64,000 bases of DNA from Vibrio sp. S17_S38 (GCF_014694375.1 NZ_JAAUWW010000005.1:1-64000); one strand, 5' to 3'; counted from the stretch's first letter, positions 35,249 through 45,719 are shown. Program-made: numbers and translations. The notes: generated from the letters alone by a model not told the origin.

Positions 35249-36283
35249 ATGCGTATTTTAGGTATTGAAACATCATGTGATGAAACAGGCATTGCTATTT
35301 TTGATGAAGAAAAGGGGTTATTGGCTCATAAATTATATAGCCAAGTGAAGCTGCATGCAGACTACGGTGGTGTAGTCCCTGAGCTAGCTTCACGTGATCA
35401 TGTTAAGAAAACTATCCCGCTGATTAAGGCTGCATTACTAGACGCAGGGCTAACTTCTAAAGATATTGATGGTGTGGCTTATACTGCAGGGCCTGGTTTA
35501 GTTGGAGCTTTATTAGTGGGAGCAACCATTGGACGCAGCCTCGCTTATGCGTGGGGTGTTCCTGCTGTACCTGTACATCACATGGAAGGACATTTATTAG
35601 CTCCTATGCTAGAAGATAATCCACCTGAGTTTCCATTTGTTGCTTTACTGGTTTCTGGCGGTCACACCATGATGGTTGATGTTCAGGCGATTGGTGAGTA
35701 TAAAATTTTAGGTGAATCTATTGATGATGCTGCCGGTGAAGCATTTGACAAAACGGCCAAGTTAATGGGCTTAGATTACCCCGGGGGGCCGTTACTATCT
35801 AAGTTAGCGGAAAAGGGGACCAAAGGTAGGTTTAGATTTCCTCGTCCAATGACCGACAGACCTGGCTTAGACTTTAGTTTTTCTGGTCTAAAAACCTTTG
35901 CTGCTAATACTATCCGAGACAATGACGATGATCCGCAAACTCGCGCCGATATTGCTTATGCGTTTCAAGAGGCAGTGTGTGACACATTAGTGATTAAGTG
36001 TCGTCGCGCATTAGAGCAAACGGGTTTAAAACGGATTGTCATTGCTGGCGGAGTGAGTGCTAACAAGCAATTACGAATATCATTAGAAGCGTTAGCGAAA
36101 AAAGTAGGTGGTGCGGTGTATTATCCGCGCACGGAGTTTTGTACCGACAATGGCGCAATGATTGCTTATGCCGGCATGCAGCGCTTATCTCGTGGTGAAT
36201 TACATAATGCTGAGTTAGTAGATTTATCTGTAGAAGCACGACCTCGTTGGCCAATTGATGAGCTAAAACCACTCTCTGAATAA
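35249..36283 (+). CDS. tsaD: tRNA N6-threonylcarbamoyladenosine synthase subunit TsaD
   Basis: Transfers the threonylcarbamoyl group to A37 of tRNAs reading ANN codons, with TsaB/TsaE. The 344 residues have the metal-binding pair His111/His115 in HHMEGHLL, the ASKH-fold nucleotide motifs ([27 protein letters not shown]) and Asp in [11 protein letters not shown]. It is divergent from rpsU, as in E. coli and other gamma-proteobacteria. The start ATG is the first in frame and matches the MRILGIETS consensus. Confidence 0.98.
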   Translation: MRILGIETSCDETGIAIFDEEKGLLAHKLYSQVKLHADYGGVVPELASRDHVKKTIPLIKAALLDAGLTSKDIDGVAYTAGPGLVGALLVGATIGRSLAYAWGVPAVPVHHMEGHLLAPMLEDNPPEFPFVALLVSGGHTMMVDVQAIGEYKILGESIDDAAGEAFDKTAKLMGLDYPGGPLLSKLAEKGTKGRFRFPRPMTDRPGLDFSFSGLKTFAANTIRDNDDDPQTRADIAYAFQEAVCDTLVIKCRRALEQTGLKRIVIAGGVSANKQLRISLEALAKKVGGAVYYPRTEFCTDNGAMIAYAGMQRLSRGELHNAELVDLSVEARPRWPIDELKPLSE

Positions 36284-36314
36284 TATGGTATTGAACAAAT
36301 AATATGCGATAAAC

Positions 36315-36347
36315 AAAACGGCAGCCAATAATAAAGGCTGCCGTTTT
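36315..36347. terminator. Bidirectional terminator between tsaD and plsY
   Basis: Twelve-base perfect arms (AAAACGGCAGCC / GGCTGCCGTTTT) with a 9-base loop; A and T runs on both sides serve converging genes. Confidence 0.9.
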
Positions 36348-36373
36348 ATTTGTTTTTTATGGGAATATTAACG

Positions 36374-36964
36374 TTAGTTTTTCGGTTTTACTTTCGGCTC
36401 GCTGCCATCAATCAGGCGCTTAATATTTTGATAATGTCTAAAGATTATTAAGCATGAAAGCATCGCAACAGGAATAGTATATTGGGGCTTAACCATCCAA
36501 GTATAAAAAGGAGCCAGCAGTGATGTCACGACAGCTGCAAGAGAGGAATAGCGGCTAAAGAAGAAAGTTAGGATCCAAGTTGTCATTACCATTCCAGTTA
36601 AATCCAATCCAATTGGAGCCATCGTCCCCAATGCAGTTGCAACTCCTTTACCACCCTTGAAATGAAAAAATAGTGGGTAAATATGCCCAAGGCATGCCGC
36701 TAAGCCAATAAAACCGAGCATTAGTGGTTGAATGTTAAGAAAATAGCTTGCCCAAACCGGCAGCATTCCTTTTAGCACATCACATAATAATACCGCGACT
36801 GCAGCCCACTTACCGCCCACTCTTAATACATTGGTTGCACCAGGATTTTTTGAGCCTTGGGTTCTAGGGTCTGGAAGATGACAAACACGGCAGATCAGTA
36901 CTGCACTCGAAATAGATCCGAGTAAATATGCGAGAATGATCATTACCAGTACCACGATGCTCAT
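36374..36964 (-). CDS. plsY: Acyl-phosphate:glycerol-3-phosphate acyltransferase
   Basis: Integral membrane enzyme that acylates sn-glycerol-3-phosphate from acyl-phosphate, the first step of phospholipid synthesis. It is 196 residues with about five helices. [34 protein letters not shown] and [12 protein letters not shown] are the PlsY loop motifs. ATG 36964 (MSIVVLVM) has AAGGAAG upstream; the frame to 37018 adds a non-conserved extension. It is divergent from folB. Confidence 0.95.
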   Translation of the reverse strand: MSIVVLVMIILAYLLGSISSAVLICRVCHLPDPRTQGSKNPGATNVLRVGGKWAAVAVLLCDVLKGMLPVWASYFLNIQPLMLGFIGLAACLGHIYPLFFHFKGGKGVATALGTMAPIGLDLTGMVMTTWILTFFFSRYSSLAAVVTSLLAPFYTWMVKPQYTIPVAMLSCLIIFRHYQNIKRLIDGSEPKVKPKN

Positions 36965-37092
36965 TGTCTTCCTTGGAGGTAGTGTGATGTAAGATGGTTT
37001 TATAGTATATTTCTGCATCTTACGTGTTTTTATGCTACTTGGGTATCCGATCAGTTACTCTCATAAGTAAAAACTAATCAAAAGGAATCAAC

Positions 37093-37452
37093 ATGGCTTT
37101 AGATAAAGTATTTATCGACCAATTAGAAGTAATTACTACCATTGGCGCTTATGATTGGGAGCAAGAGATTAAGCAGAAGTTAGTGCTTACTATTGAAATG
37201 GCTCATGATAACCGAAACCCAGGTAAAAGCGATGATGTCGAAGATGCTCTGGATTACGCTAAGGTCAGCCAAGCGGTGTTAAACCATATTGAAGGTGGAC
37301 AGTTTCTATTAGTTGAGCGTGTTGCAGAAGAGGTGGCGCAATTAATTATGAAACGCTTTTCGGTTCCTTGGGTTAAAGTTCATTTAACTAAACCAGGCGC
37401 AGTACCACAAGCAAGAGGGGTGGGAGTCATCATTGAGCGCGGTTGTTTGTGA
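37093..37452 (+). CDS. folB: Dihydroneopterin aldolase
   Basis: Cleaves 7,8-dihydroneopterin to 6-hydroxymethyl-7,8-dihydropterin plus glycolaldehyde in folate synthesis. The 119-residue length and motifs DKVFIDQLEVITTIGAYDWE, DYAKVSQAV and VHLTKPGAVPQARGVGV are typical; Lys in the TKP region is the catalytic base. AAAGGAA is 6 bases before the ATG. The stop overlaps the folK GTG start (GTGA), so the two are coupled. Confidence 0.96.
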   Translation: MALDKVFIDQLEVITTIGAYDWEQEIKQKLVLTIEMAHDNRNPGKSDDVEDALDYAKVSQAVLNHIEGGQFLLVERVAEEVAQLIMKRFSVPWVKVHLTKPGAVPQARGVGVIIERGCL

Positions 37453-37934
37453 CTTTAGCATACATTGGTATTGGCAGTAATATCGAGCGTCGTAAACATA
37501 TTCAAGCAGCATATCAAGAGCTTAATAATGTAAGTAATTACTTACGTTGCTCGAGTGTTTATGAATGCGATCCTGTCGGGTTTGAGAGCCACGCTTTTTA
37601 TAATGCAGTTATCGAAATTGATACGCCATTATCCTTGATTGAATTACAACAAAATTTGAAGAAAATTGAATTCAAATGGGGACGCACGGCTAACGCTCAG
37701 AAATTGCAAGATCGAACACTTGATTTGGATATTCTTTTATTTGGTGATGTTGTTTCTGAGCATGCACCAGTTATTCCTCGCCGCGATATCTTTGATTATG
37801 AATTTGTACTCCTACCATTATTTGAATTAAACCCGCAGCTTATTATTCCTAATGATGGAAGATGCATTGAGCAAGTGTGGGAAAAATTTGAGAATAAAGG
37901 GAGCTTAAAAGCAGTAGAGTTTGATTTTAGGTAA
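37449..37934 (+). CDS. folK: 6-hydroxymethyl-7,8-dihydropterin pyrophosphokinase
   Basis: Adds pyrophosphate from ATP to hydroxymethyl-dihydropterin, the step after FolB. The 161 residues contain YIGIGSNI at the start, FYNAVIEIDT, RTLDLDILLFG (Mg-binding Asp pair) and PRRDIFDYEFVLLPL. GTG 37449 overlaps the folB stop by 4 bases and is preferred over TTG 37443. This is the second, diverged type of folK linked to folB; Vibrios usually also have a folK beside pcnB. Confidence 0.9.
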   Translation: MTLAYIGIGSNIERRKHIQAAYQELNNVSNYLRCSSVYECDPVGFESHAFYNAVIEIDTPLSLIELQQNLKKIEFKWGRTANAQKLQDRTLDLDILLFGDVVSEHAPVIPRRDIFDYEFVLLPLFELNPQLIIPNDGRCIEQVWEKFENKGSLKAVEFDFR

Positions 37935-37960
37935 TGAAGTACGGGGCTGGTTGGTAAGTA

Positions 37961-37993
37961 AAAAAATAGAGAGCTCGAATGAACCCTCTATTT
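37961..37993 (-). terminator. uppP terminator
   Basis: AAATAGAG / CTCTATTT stem; on the minus strand followed by TTTTTT. It lies about 50 bp after the uppP stop. Confidence 0.75.
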
Positions 37994-38044
37994 AGGATTG
38001 GTGTTAACTATTTAAGATAGATTAATGAAAAGTTATGATGAGCT

Positions 38045-38830
38045 TTATGCCCAAGTGAATCCGAGTATTGGTGGAACTAGTAGTAATAAACCAAATAGAA
38101 TACGGTAAACACCAAAACCAACAAAAGTGAAATTAGCTAAGAAACGGATGAATAATTTGATTGAAAAATAGGCCACAATAAACGCGGTGACAAAGCCAAC
38201 AGCTAAGTTGATGAAATCAGCGCTAGTGAAGTCTTGATAATGTTTCAATAAATCATAACCTGAAGCTGCTGCCAAAACAGGCAAGCCGAGTAAAAAAGAA
38301 AACTCAGCACAGGTCTTACGGTTTAAACCCACCAACATAGCACCAATAATGGTTGAACCTGCGCGACTTGTCCCCGGAATTAATGCAAAAATTTGTGCAA
38401 AGCCAATCCATAACGCTTGTTTCATTGATACATCATTTACATCTACGGTTGGGCAGTTTTCTTCTTTATAGAAACGCTCTACACAAATAAATATAATACC
38501 GCCAATAATAAACATAATGCCAACGATGGTGACACTAAACAGTGCTTTGACAATATCGCTCATTAAGAAACCAATAATACCAATTGGCAAAAAGGCCACC
38601 GCCACTTTTACCCATAATGAGAAATACTTTGGATGAAATTTTTCTTTATAGTTGGCAATAACCGCTAAAATAGCCGCGACTTGGATAATCACTTCAAAGG
38701 CATTGTTATTACTGGTATTGGCGATGCCTAACCAATCACCAATGACGATCATATGTCCAGTTGAAGAAATAGGTAAAAATTCGGTTATACCTTCAACAAT
38801 GCCTAAAATAATGGAGTCAAAAATGGTCAT
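38045..38830 (-). CDS. uppP: Undecaprenyl-diphosphatase
   Basis: Membrane phosphatase that recycles undecaprenyl diphosphate for cell-wall precursor carriage; also gives bacitracin resistance. The 261 residues form eight helices with [14 protein letters not shown] (17-30) and [18 protein letters not shown] (about 155-172), the two active-site loops with the essential Glu, Ser and Arg. It is encoded between folK and cca. Confidence 0.96.
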   Translation of the reverse strand: MTIFDSIILGIVEGITEFLPISSTGHMIVIGDWLGIANTSNNNAFEVIIQVAAILAVIANYKEKFHPKYFSLWVKVAVAFLPIGIIGFLMSDIVKALFSVTIVGIMFIIGGIIFICVERFYKEENCPTVDVNDVSMKQALWIGFAQIFALIPGTSRAGSTIIGAMLVGLNRKTCAEFSFLLGLPVLAAASGYDLLKHYQDFTSADFINLAVGFVTAFIVAYFSIKLFIRFLANFTFVGFGVYRILFGLLLLVPPILGFTWA

Positions 38831-39024
38831 GCTAAATTAATGTCCTTGTATTGCCGTTATTTCATCAGAGAAAATAGGCAGTAATAAAATGTTAAAATTA
38901 TGCGCACTTTGCCTTGCTATGGATAAAGAATCAATCCTATAACCCTACTCTTTACAAGACTTTGATGTAGCAATGGATCGTGGTTTTTATCGTTGGTTGT
39001 TTATACTCGTTTTACCTAAGGTGA

Positions 39025-40260
39025 CTATTGTTCTTGAGATAAGACTTGTTTCACTTGTTCAATACTGATTATGCGTTGCTGATCCAGTTCATCTCGAATA
39101 GCCTTACCTTGAAAACCTTGTTGAAGAATATTACTCACATCAATCGCTTGAGCTGCGTGATAATAGCGGCGTAAGCGATGATATTGCGGATAAGGCTGAA
39201 GTTCTAAGCCTTTTCTTCCTTGGTGATCGGCTTGGCAGCATAATAATATTTGCTCAAAACGTTCAGGTTTACGCCATGCATCTAGTTGATTGAGTAGTTT
39301 GAGCGCAGTCGATGCTTTTAGTTCAGCTGCGCGATGAATATTTGAGTGATGTTGGCAAACTAACAAGGCTAACTCTCGGCTTTCATTAGGTACTTTAATT
39401 CGATTACATAATGCTTTAATTAATGTGAGCCCTGTATGACAATGCATTTTATGACTTGGCCATTCAGATTCTGGTGTGACACCTTTTCCTAAGTCATGGA
39501 CTTGAGCGGCGAAGCGAACACTCACTTCCAAGCTTAATTTTGCAGCCTGTTCGGCGACCATTAAAGTGTGAATGCCCGTATCGATTTCTGGGTGCCACTT
39601 TTCTGGTTGAGGGACACCAAATAGCGCATCGATTTCCGGTAATATGACTTTAAGCGCCCCGCAGTCTTTTAATGTTTGTAAGAAGATCTGTGGCGCTGAA
39701 GTGGTTAACGATTTATACCATTCCTGCCAAACTCGCTCTGATGTTAAGTGAGATAATTCTCCGCTGCTGGTAACCGTTTTCATTAATTCTAGTGTTTCAG
39801 GTGCGATCGTAAATCCTTGCGGTGCCAATTTAGCGGCAAAGCGCGCCACGCGTAACACACGCAATGGATCTTCGCTAAAAGCAGGAGAAACATGACGTAA
39901 AATCTTATTGTTAAGATCGATCTGACCATGATATGGATCATACAACTTGCCTTGTTTATCTTCGGCAATCGCATTAATGGTGAGATCTCGGCGAGCTAGA
40001 TCTTCTTCTAAAGTCACATCCGGCGCATAGAAGCATTCAAATCCGGTATAGCCTTGACCTGATTTTCGCTCGGTGCGTGCTAGCGCATATTCTTGCTGAG
40101 TTTTGGGATGTAAGAAGACAGGGAAATCTTGACCTACAGAGCGAAATCCTTGATCGATCATTTGTTGTGGTGAACTACCAACCACTACCCAATCTTGATC
40201 ATGGCTTTCAATGCCAAGTAGCTTATCTCTAACCGCGCCACCAACTAAGAATATTTCCAC
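39025..40260 (-). CDS. cca: tRNA nucleotidyltransferase (CCA-adding), multifunctional type
   Basis: Builds or repairs the tRNA 3' CCA end; the E. coli-type enzyme also has an HD phosphohydrolase domain. From GTG 40260 (VEIFLVGGAVRDKLLG) it is 411 residues with GAAAGG 7 bases upstream. The frame to 40311 adds a non-conserved extension. The NTase head has DQDWVVVGS (catalytic Asp pair) and RRDLTINAIA; the HD domain has HTLMVAEQAA and VHDLGKG. It is divergent from exeA. Confidence 0.95.
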   Translation of the reverse strand: MEIFLVGGAVRDKLLGIESHDQDWVVVGSSPQQMIDQGFRSVGQDFPVFLHPKTQQEYALARTERKSGQGYTGFECFYAPDVTLEEDLARRDLTINAIAEDKQGKLYDPYHGQIDLNNKILRHVSPAFSEDPLRVLRVARFAAKLAPQGFTIAPETLELMKTVTSSGELSHLTSERVWQEWYKSLTTSAPQIFLQTLKDCGALKVILPEIDALFGVPQPEKWHPEIDTGIHTLMVAEQAAKLSLEVSVRFAAQVHDLGKGVTPESEWPSHKMHCHTGLTLIKALCNRIKVPNESRELALLVCQHHSNIHRAAELKASTALKLLNQLDAWRKPERFEQILLCCQADHQGRKGLELQPYPQYHRLRRYYHAAQAIDVSNILQQGFQGKAIRDELDQQRIISIEQVKQVLSQEQ

Positions 40261-40412
40261 ATTTAAACCTTTCAACAAGAGTGAATAATAAAGAGTGGTC
40301 GATTCTAGCAAGAAAGCTAGGCGCTGCCATGCTGCATCTATAAATAACGATCGTATTAGTGTAATTTATACCACATTAGATACTGGATCTGCTGACGATT
40401 TGAGAGTAATGC

Positions 40413-42158
40413 ATGTACAAGGACTTTTTTGGCCTATCAGAGCTGCCGTTTACCATAGTACCAAGTTCGCGTTACCTCTTCTTGAGTGCGCGTCACCGGG
40501 AAGCGATGAATCATCTGCAAGCGGGATTGGGTGGTGGCGGTGGCTTTGCATTACTAACCGGAGAAGTGGGGACTGGGAAAACTACAGTATCAAAAGCGCT
40601 GCTTGCGGTATTAGAAGATAATATTAAAACCGGCTTATTGTTAAATCCAACTTATACCGGATCGGATTTATTAGAAGCCATTTGTGATGAGTTTTCGATT
40701 GAATATCAAGAATCTGCGTCATTAAAACAGTTGACCGAATCCATTTATCGCTACTTGATTAACAACCACGGTCAAGGGCTGCAAACATTATTACTCATTG
40801 ATGAAGCTCAGCATTTATCGGCCATGGTGCTTGAACAGTTACGTTTATTGACTAATCTTGAAACCGAAAGCCAAAAGTTGCTCAAAGTGTTATTAATTGG
40901 GCAACCTGAATTGCAATATAAGTTACAAACCGAAGAATTACGTCAACTAGCACAGCGTATTACGGGTCGTTATCATCTATTGCCATTAACTTCTCAAGAA
41001 GTGGCGCAATACATTCAATTTCGTATTCAAGTGGCTGGCGGAAGTTATGACATGTTTACAGCCAAAGCCATCAAGCATATCGCCAAGCAAACCCATGGTG
41101 TGCCACGTCTAATCAACTTAGTGTGTGATAAATGTTTGCTGTATGCCTATTATGGCGGTGAGCCTATGGTTTCTGGCGTTATAGCGGAAAAAGCTTGTGC
41201 GGATGTGATGATTTTTCAGCGACCAATGCCAGCAAATTCGGTCATGAACCCTCATGTTTCAGGTGTAAATAGCCCGGTAAATATGAAAACTGGCAAATCT
41301 TGGGTTGCTTATGGGGCAAGCTTAATTGGTGGGTTAGCTTTGGCTGTTTTGGTTTGGTTTTATGCTCCGCAATGGTTAGCTCCTGAGTTTGATAGTCAGT
41401 TATCTCAAAGTATGGAAGCTCAAGATAAATCAGCACCATCAGAATTGGCTCACGATGTTATAGCCTCTACGAGGAAAGCAATAGCTCAAGATGGAGAACA
41501 AACGCAGGTGGATAAGTCAGCGGAATCTCTTATCTCGCCATACATTAAACAAAGCCATAACCCTATTAATGCCATGCAGACTTTGTTTGGTTTATGGGGA
41601 TATCAAGTCGAAGCAAAAGAAGCAAATTGTCGCCAAGCTCCAAGAGCGGATTTATATTGCTATCAAGGTACGGGGAATTTAAACCAATTGGCGGTAATTA
41701 ATCGTCCAACCATGCTGACCTTGCAAGCCAACTACCAAACTTATTTTGCTATTTTGTATCGAGTTAATGAATCCAGTTCTCAACTGTTATTAGCGGATAA
41801 GCGAATTGAAGTACCGAATGAGTGGTTGAAAAAACACTGGAACGGTGAATATCAGCTGTTATGGCATAGCAAGATGGCGGACCAAGTTTTAAAAATCAAT
41901 GATACAGGCGAATATGTTTCCCAGTTAAACAAAGAGTTGTCCCAAGCTCTGGGTGGGGCATTATTAGATACTACAATTTTCAATCAAGATATGAAAAGCA
42001 AAGTAGAAGCTTTTCAAATGTGGCAAGGTATTAACGTTGATGGTATTGCAGGTAAAGAAACCTTAATGCTTTTAGATAGTTATACAAACCTTGATGCTCC
42101 AAGGTTAATGGGCAGTATTGATGGTAAGTCTCAGCATTTCAATGGGAATAAAAGCTAA
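40413..42158 (+). CDS. exeA: ExeA/GspA-type AAA+ ATPase with peptidoglycan-binding domain
   Basis: Inner-membrane ATPase that helps the type II secretion secretin pass the peptidoglycan. The 581 residues begin with an AAA domain (Walker A GEVGTGKT at 50-57, Walker B LLLIDEAQ near 130). A transmembrane helix spans about 296-315, and the periplasmic part ends in a peptidoglycan-binding domain (KVEAFQMWQGINVDGIAGKETLMLLD near 530-560). The ATG overlaps nothing upstream, and its last base abuts exeB. Other gsp genes are not in the window. Confidence 0.93.
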   Translation: MYKDFFGLSELPFTIVPSSRYLFLSARHREAMNHLQAGLGGGGGFALLTGEVGTGKTTVSKALLAVLEDNIKTGLLLNPTYTGSDLLEAICDEFSIEYQESASLKQLTESIYRYLINNHGQGLQTLLLIDEAQHLSAMVLEQLRLLTNLETESQKLLKVLLIGQPELQYKLQTEELRQLAQRITGRYHLLPLTSQEVAQYIQFRIQVAGGSYDMFTAKAIKHIAKQTHGVPRLINLVCDKCLLYAYYGGEPMVSGVIAEKACADVMIFQRPMPANSVMNPHVSGVNSPVNMKTGKSWVAYGASLIGGLALAVLVWFYAPQWLAPEFDSQLSQSMEAQDKSAPSELAHDVIASTRKAIAQDGEQTQVDKSAESLISPYIKQSHNPINAMQTLFGLWGYQVEAKEANCRQAPRADLYCYQGTGNLNQLAVINRPTMLTLQANYQTYFAILYRVNESSSQLLLADKRIEVPNEWLKKHWNGEYQLLWHSKMADQVLKINDTGEYVSQLNKELSQALGGALLDTTIFNQDMKSKVEAFQMWQGINVDGIAGKETLMLLDSYTNLDAPRLMGSIDGKSQHFNGNKS

Positions 42159-43003
42159 TGTCTGAAGTAATGAAAGCCCTGCAACAATCTGAGCAAGCTT
42201 ATCGGTCTCAATTATCTCCTAAATCTGAGGGTAGTTATCGCTATTTAGCCATCGAAAAAACGCCTCATAAATGGCTTGTAGTGTCTTTATTTATACTGCC
42301 TTTTTTATTGGTGTTGTTATTTCTATTGGTCTACCCGTTAGTTCAATCACCAAAAACAATCGAAGATATATCTTCATCGAAAAATATTAATCATAAGCAA
42401 AATCTACAAGTGCATTTGTTACCTTTCCCTAAGATGAAAGATTTACAAGTATTGCCAGAAGTGAAGTTTCAACCGAAAGTAGTCGATAATATTCAGGCTA
42501 AAGCTTTGTCAGTGAAAACCCAGGCAGCTAAAACTGAGCCTCAAGGCCGCGTGATTAAAACCACACAAATTAATGCATCATCGGAAAAAAATCAGGCTTG
42601 GAATGTTGATAATATTGATATGTCGGGAGTATCTCCTGATATTGTGGCTCGTTTTAAGCAAGCGATGCTAACGGAATCACAACTGGATCCGCAGCCTCGC
42701 TCAAAGGTAGTAGCACCTAAATCCGAACCTCTGAAGAACCCAAGCTTTGATGCACCGATGATCAATTTAGTCGGAAATGAAAAAATATATCAAGGCAGGT
42801 TACCTAAGATGAATTTTGAAACTCATATGTATTCATCTAAATTGACCAGTCGCTGGATAAAAGTGAATGGGAGCAATGTACATGAAGGCGAGTGGATAGT
42901 GGATAAGCTTGTTAAGCTTGAGAAAATATTACCGGGAAGTCTTGTGGTGCGTTTTGATGGGCAGAATGTGCAGATCCCAGCATTATATGAATGGGCTGGT
43001 TAA
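42158..43003 (+). CDS. exeB: ExeB/GspB general secretion protein
   Basis: Partner of ExeA, a 281-residue bitopic protein. A short cytoplasmic part leads to a helix at about 41-62 (WLVVSLFILPFLLVLLFLLV), then a disordered periplasmic linker rich in Pro/Lys and a C-terminal GspB domain (about 200-280: PMINLVGNEKIYQGRLPKMNFETHMYSS...RWIKVNG). The start shares one base with the exeA stop (TAATG). It probably anchors the ExeA complex to the secretin. Confidence 0.92.
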   Translation: MSEVMKALQQSEQAYRSQLSPKSEGSYRYLAIEKTPHKWLVVSLFILPFLLVLLFLLVYPLVQSPKTIEDISSSKNINHKQNLQVHLLPFPKMKDLQVLPEVKFQPKVVDNIQAKALSVKTQAAKTEPQGRVIKTTQINASSEKNQAWNVDNIDMSGVSPDIVARFKQAMLTESQLDPQPRSKVVAPKSEPLKNPSFDAPMINLVGNEKIYQGRLPKMNFETHMYSSKLTSRWIKVNGSNVHEGEWIVDKLVKLEKILPGSLVVRFDGQNVQIPALYEWAG

Positions 43004-43047
43004 CGACTATTCAGTTGAAACTACGATCATCGTTTCTATAGATCAGT

Positions 43048-43078
43048 AAAATAGCGACCGAAATGTCGCTATTTTTTT
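43048..43078 (+). terminator. exeAB terminator
   Basis: AATAGCGAC / GTCGCTATT hairpin with a 6-base loop followed by TTTTTTT, 45 bp after exeB. Confidence 0.9.
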
Positions 43079-43252
43079 GCCTGTTCAATTATGCAAGCTA
43101 AGAACTATTATTCTTTATGTAATCGTTACCCTTATGATAATGGCGACAGATACCTGCATTTTTATTGATAATCTGTATTTAGAGTAATGTTTGAAAGCTT
43201 TTTGGTGTTAGAATCCGCCCGTTTGTTTTTTATATATCAGAAAGGATGGCTT

Positions 43253-44509
43253 ATGTTTCAGGTTTTACAAGGTGCACAAATGCTATTTGTTGCATTTGGC
43301 GCACTGGTATTAGTGCCATTATTGACGGGGCTTGATCCTAGCGTTGCTTTATTTGGTGCCGGGATTGGGACTTTAATTTTTCAAGTACTGACTAAGCGAA
43401 GCGTTCCCATTTTTTTAGCCTCTTCTTTCGCTTTTATTGCACCTATTATGTATGGCATTCAAGCTTGGGGTGTTCCAAGTATGTTGGGCGGTCTTATGAT
43501 GGCTGGCGCGGTGTACGTTGTACTTGGCGTCGTGATTAAAGTTCGCGGTGTAGGGTTTATTCATCGATTATTACCGCCTGTTGTTGTCGGTCCTGTGATC
43601 ATGGTAATAGGTTTAGGGCTTGCACCTGCTGCGGTTAACATGGCTTTAGGAAAAAGTGGTGACGGCGGCGTACAAATTGTTGCTCATGATGCGGCATTAT
43701 GGATTTCGGCCATTTCTCTTATTGTGACGATAACTCTGAGTGTTTTCGGCAAAGGATTTTTTAAACTGGTGCCGATCATAGGTGGCATTCTTTCAGGCTA
43801 TTTAACGAGTTTGTTTTTTGGTGTGGTGGATTTCACACCAGTTCATCAAGCCGCTTGGTTAGCTCTGCCGAACTTTACGTTCCCTGAGTTTAATATCAAT
43901 GCGGTATTATTTATGATCCCTGTTGCTATCGCGCCTGCGGTTGAACACGTGGGTGATATTCTCGCTATCTCAAATGTGACAGGAAAAGATTACCTTAAAA
44001 AGCCAGGTTTGCATCGCACTATGATGGGCGATGGATTTGCAACCATGGCTGCAGCTATGTTTGGCGCTCCACCCAATACCACTTATTCTGAAGTGACTGG
44101 CGCAGTTATGCTAACCAAGGCTTTTAATCCAGTGATCATGACATGGGCCGCGGTAACGGCTTTAGTTTTAGCTTTTGTCGGTAAATTAGGCGCAGTTTTA
44201 CAAACCATTCCGGTTCCTGTAATGGGCGGAATTATGATCCTTTTATTTGGTTCAATTGCTGTCGTTGGTTTGAATACGCTGATCAAAAATCAAGTGGATT
44301 TACATAAATCACGTAATTTGGTGATTGTGGCGGTGACGTTGATTTTTGGTATTGGCGGTATGGCATTTGGTATCGGTGAGTTTAGCCTGCAAGGTGTGAG
44401 TTTATGCGGTATTGTCGCGATAGTCTTGAATCTAGTGTTACCAAAAGATATTGGTGACAATCATATTGTTGATAATGCGCAAATAGAATCTGATTCTACT
44501 CCAGGTTGA
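43253..44509 (+). CDS. uraA: Uracil/xanthine permease family transporter (UraA type)
   Basis: Nucleobase:proton symporter of the NAT/NCS2 family, 418 residues with about 14 helices. QMLFVAFGALVLVPLLTGLDPSVALFGAGIGTL and the conserved PNTTYSEVTGAV motif with the preceding Glu in IAPAVEHVGDI form the substrate site; the pattern is closest to UraA. ATG 43253 has AAGGA at the right distance. The frame upstream to 43187 adds 22 residues without conservation. Uracil is the likely substrate, but xanthine or uric acid relatives cannot be excluded. Confidence 0.88.
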   Translation: MFQVLQGAQMLFVAFGALVLVPLLTGLDPSVALFGAGIGTLIFQVLTKRSVPIFLASSFAFIAPIMYGIQAWGVPSMLGGLMMAGAVYVVLGVVIKVRGVGFIHRLLPPVVVGPVIMVIGLGLAPAAVNMALGKSGDGGVQIVAHDAALWISAISLIVTITLSVFGKGFFKLVPIIGGILSGYLTSLFFGVVDFTPVHQAAWLALPNFTFPEFNINAVLFMIPVAIAPAVEHVGDILAISNVTGKDYLKKPGLHRTMMGDGFATMAAAMFGAPPNTTYSEVTGAVMLTKAFNPVIMTWAAVTALVLAFVGKLGAVLQTIPVPVMGGIMILLFGSIAVVGLNTLIKNQVDLHKSRNLVIVAVTLIFGIGGMAFGIGEFSLQGVSLCGIVAIVLNLVLPKDIGDNHIVDNAQIESDSTPG

Positions 44510-44543
44510 AGTCAAGCTAAAAGTTCGATTGAAGCGAAACTGT

Positions 44544-44579
44544 AAATTGAGAGCTAAAAAGAAATTGAGAGCTAAAAAG
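44544..44579 (+). repeat. Tandem 18-bp repeat before the uraA terminator
   Basis: Two exact copies of AAATTGAGAGCTAAAAAG stand side by side at 44544-44561 and 44562-44579. The second runs into the terminator stem. It looks like a slip or replication duplication. Confidence 0.9.
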
Positions 44580-44600
44580 CGATCCTAGGATCGCTTTTTT
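44574..44600. terminator. Bidirectional terminator between uraA and yacG
   Basis: The stem AAAAAGCGATCC / GGATCGCTTTTT with a palindromic centre ends in a T run on both strands. The arm is the same as one arm of the terminator at 3697-3759. Confidence 0.88.
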
Positions 44601-44608
44601 ATTGTTGA

Positions 44609-44812
44609 TTACATCTCAGACCAACCATCAGAATCGGACATATCGGGCGCGCCGGGAATCGATTTTTCTTCATCTGCCCATTCACCAAAATCAATCATTT
44701 GGCATTGTTTGCTGCAAAAAGGGCGATAGGTACTCATTTCTCCCCAAACCACGTTTGTCTGGCAAGTTGGGCATTTAACGATGGTCACTTTTTTTGGGGT
44801 GGTGTTGGTCAT
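44609..44812 (-). CDS. yacG: DNA gyrase inhibitor YacG (zinc-binding)
   Basis: Small zinc protein that binds GyrB and blocks gyrase-DNA binding. From ATG 44812 it is 67 residues (the frame to 44854 adds non-conserved codons). The ligands are CPTC...FCSKQC, a C-x2-C-x15-C-x3-C finger; the acidic tail [12 protein letters not shown] follows. It is downstream of zapD in the conserved coaE-zapD-yacG cluster. Confidence 0.95.
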   Translation of the reverse strand: MTNTTPKKVTIVKCPTCQTNVVWGEMSTYRPFCSKQCQMIDFGEWADEEKSIPGAPDMSDSDGWSEM

Positions 44813-44878
44813 AATATTAGCTCTGTATTGTGATGCATCTAAAACATGCGTCATAAAAAGATGAGCCGAAGTGTAGTC

Positions 44879-45610
44879 TTAACAGATGGCGAGATCAAAC
44901 TCGATATCTTGGCTATAAGCATTACCGGTTTCGAAACTGATAAATTTTATTGCAAAACGGTTTTTATGCCCGGAAATCATTGGGTATACGCCAATTTCAA
45001 CGGGCAGCTGTAAGCGCAATATATTGGCATCTTCGGCTTCACTTTGAAAGAAGCCATTACGGGCTATCTTAGGCTTCAGCTGAGCAGTTTCTCTTATCAA
45101 TCGAAGCAGTAAATTCAGCGCCATTCTTGCGGGTTCTAGTGTATCTGTCCAAGATTTGGCATCGGTTAAACGTTTTTCTAATGGAAGATGAACCCAATAA
45201 TGCAAAGCAGGTAAATCAAAACTGCAGGTTCCACCAGGGAGATTAAAGCGTTGGCGAATCGAATTTAAAAAGCGATTTTCTTTTAAAGAGACACCAAAGC
45301 GCTCTGAAGACATCACTTGCTTAAAGCAGGTATCAATATCGGTTAAAATAGTATTTAGCTTATTTTGATCGACACCAGGAACACCCATCCAGTGTTTATA
45401 GGCGAGTTTCTGTTTTTCGAGATCTTTACCTATTTCCGACTTCATTTGAATTTGTTCAAAAATTTCCATCAGATCAAATAAAGAGCGGAAAAATATTAAG
45501 TAGGATTGCGATGTTTCAAAATTGGCAGAATTATGCAGCTGCTTGAGTAGGAATTCTACTCGCAGATAAATTCGCACTTTTTCTGTTAAAGGGTGTTCGA
45601 ATTTCAGCAT
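44879..45610 (-). CDS. zapD: Cell division protein ZapD
   Basis: Cytoplasmic FtsZ cross-linker that bundles protofilaments at the Z-ring. The 243-residue helical protein has the family N-terminus [19 protein letters not shown] and the beta-sheet C-terminal domain ending with EFDLAIC. It is encoded between coaE and yacG, as in Escherichia and Vibrio. No unusual feature is seen. Confidence 0.96.
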   Translation of the reverse strand: MLKFEHPLTEKVRIYLRVEFLLKQLHNSANFETSQSYLIFFRSLFDLMEIFEQIQMKSEIGKDLEKQKLAYKHWMGVPGVDQNKLNTILTDIDTCFKQVMSSERFGVSLKENRFLNSIRQRFNLPGGTCSFDLPALHYWVHLPLEKRLTDAKSWTDTLEPARMALNLLLRLIRETAQLKPKIARNGFFQSEAEDANILRLQLPVEIGVYPMISGHKNRFAIKFISFETGNAYSQDIEFDLAIC

Positions 45611-45719
45611 AATAATTTCAACATATAATTATGAGTGATGTTAAGTCGTTATTGTCACAGATATCTATGAGTCACGCTAGGGTCGGTTGACCTTTGATTA
45701 CAAAAACACAAATAATTGA

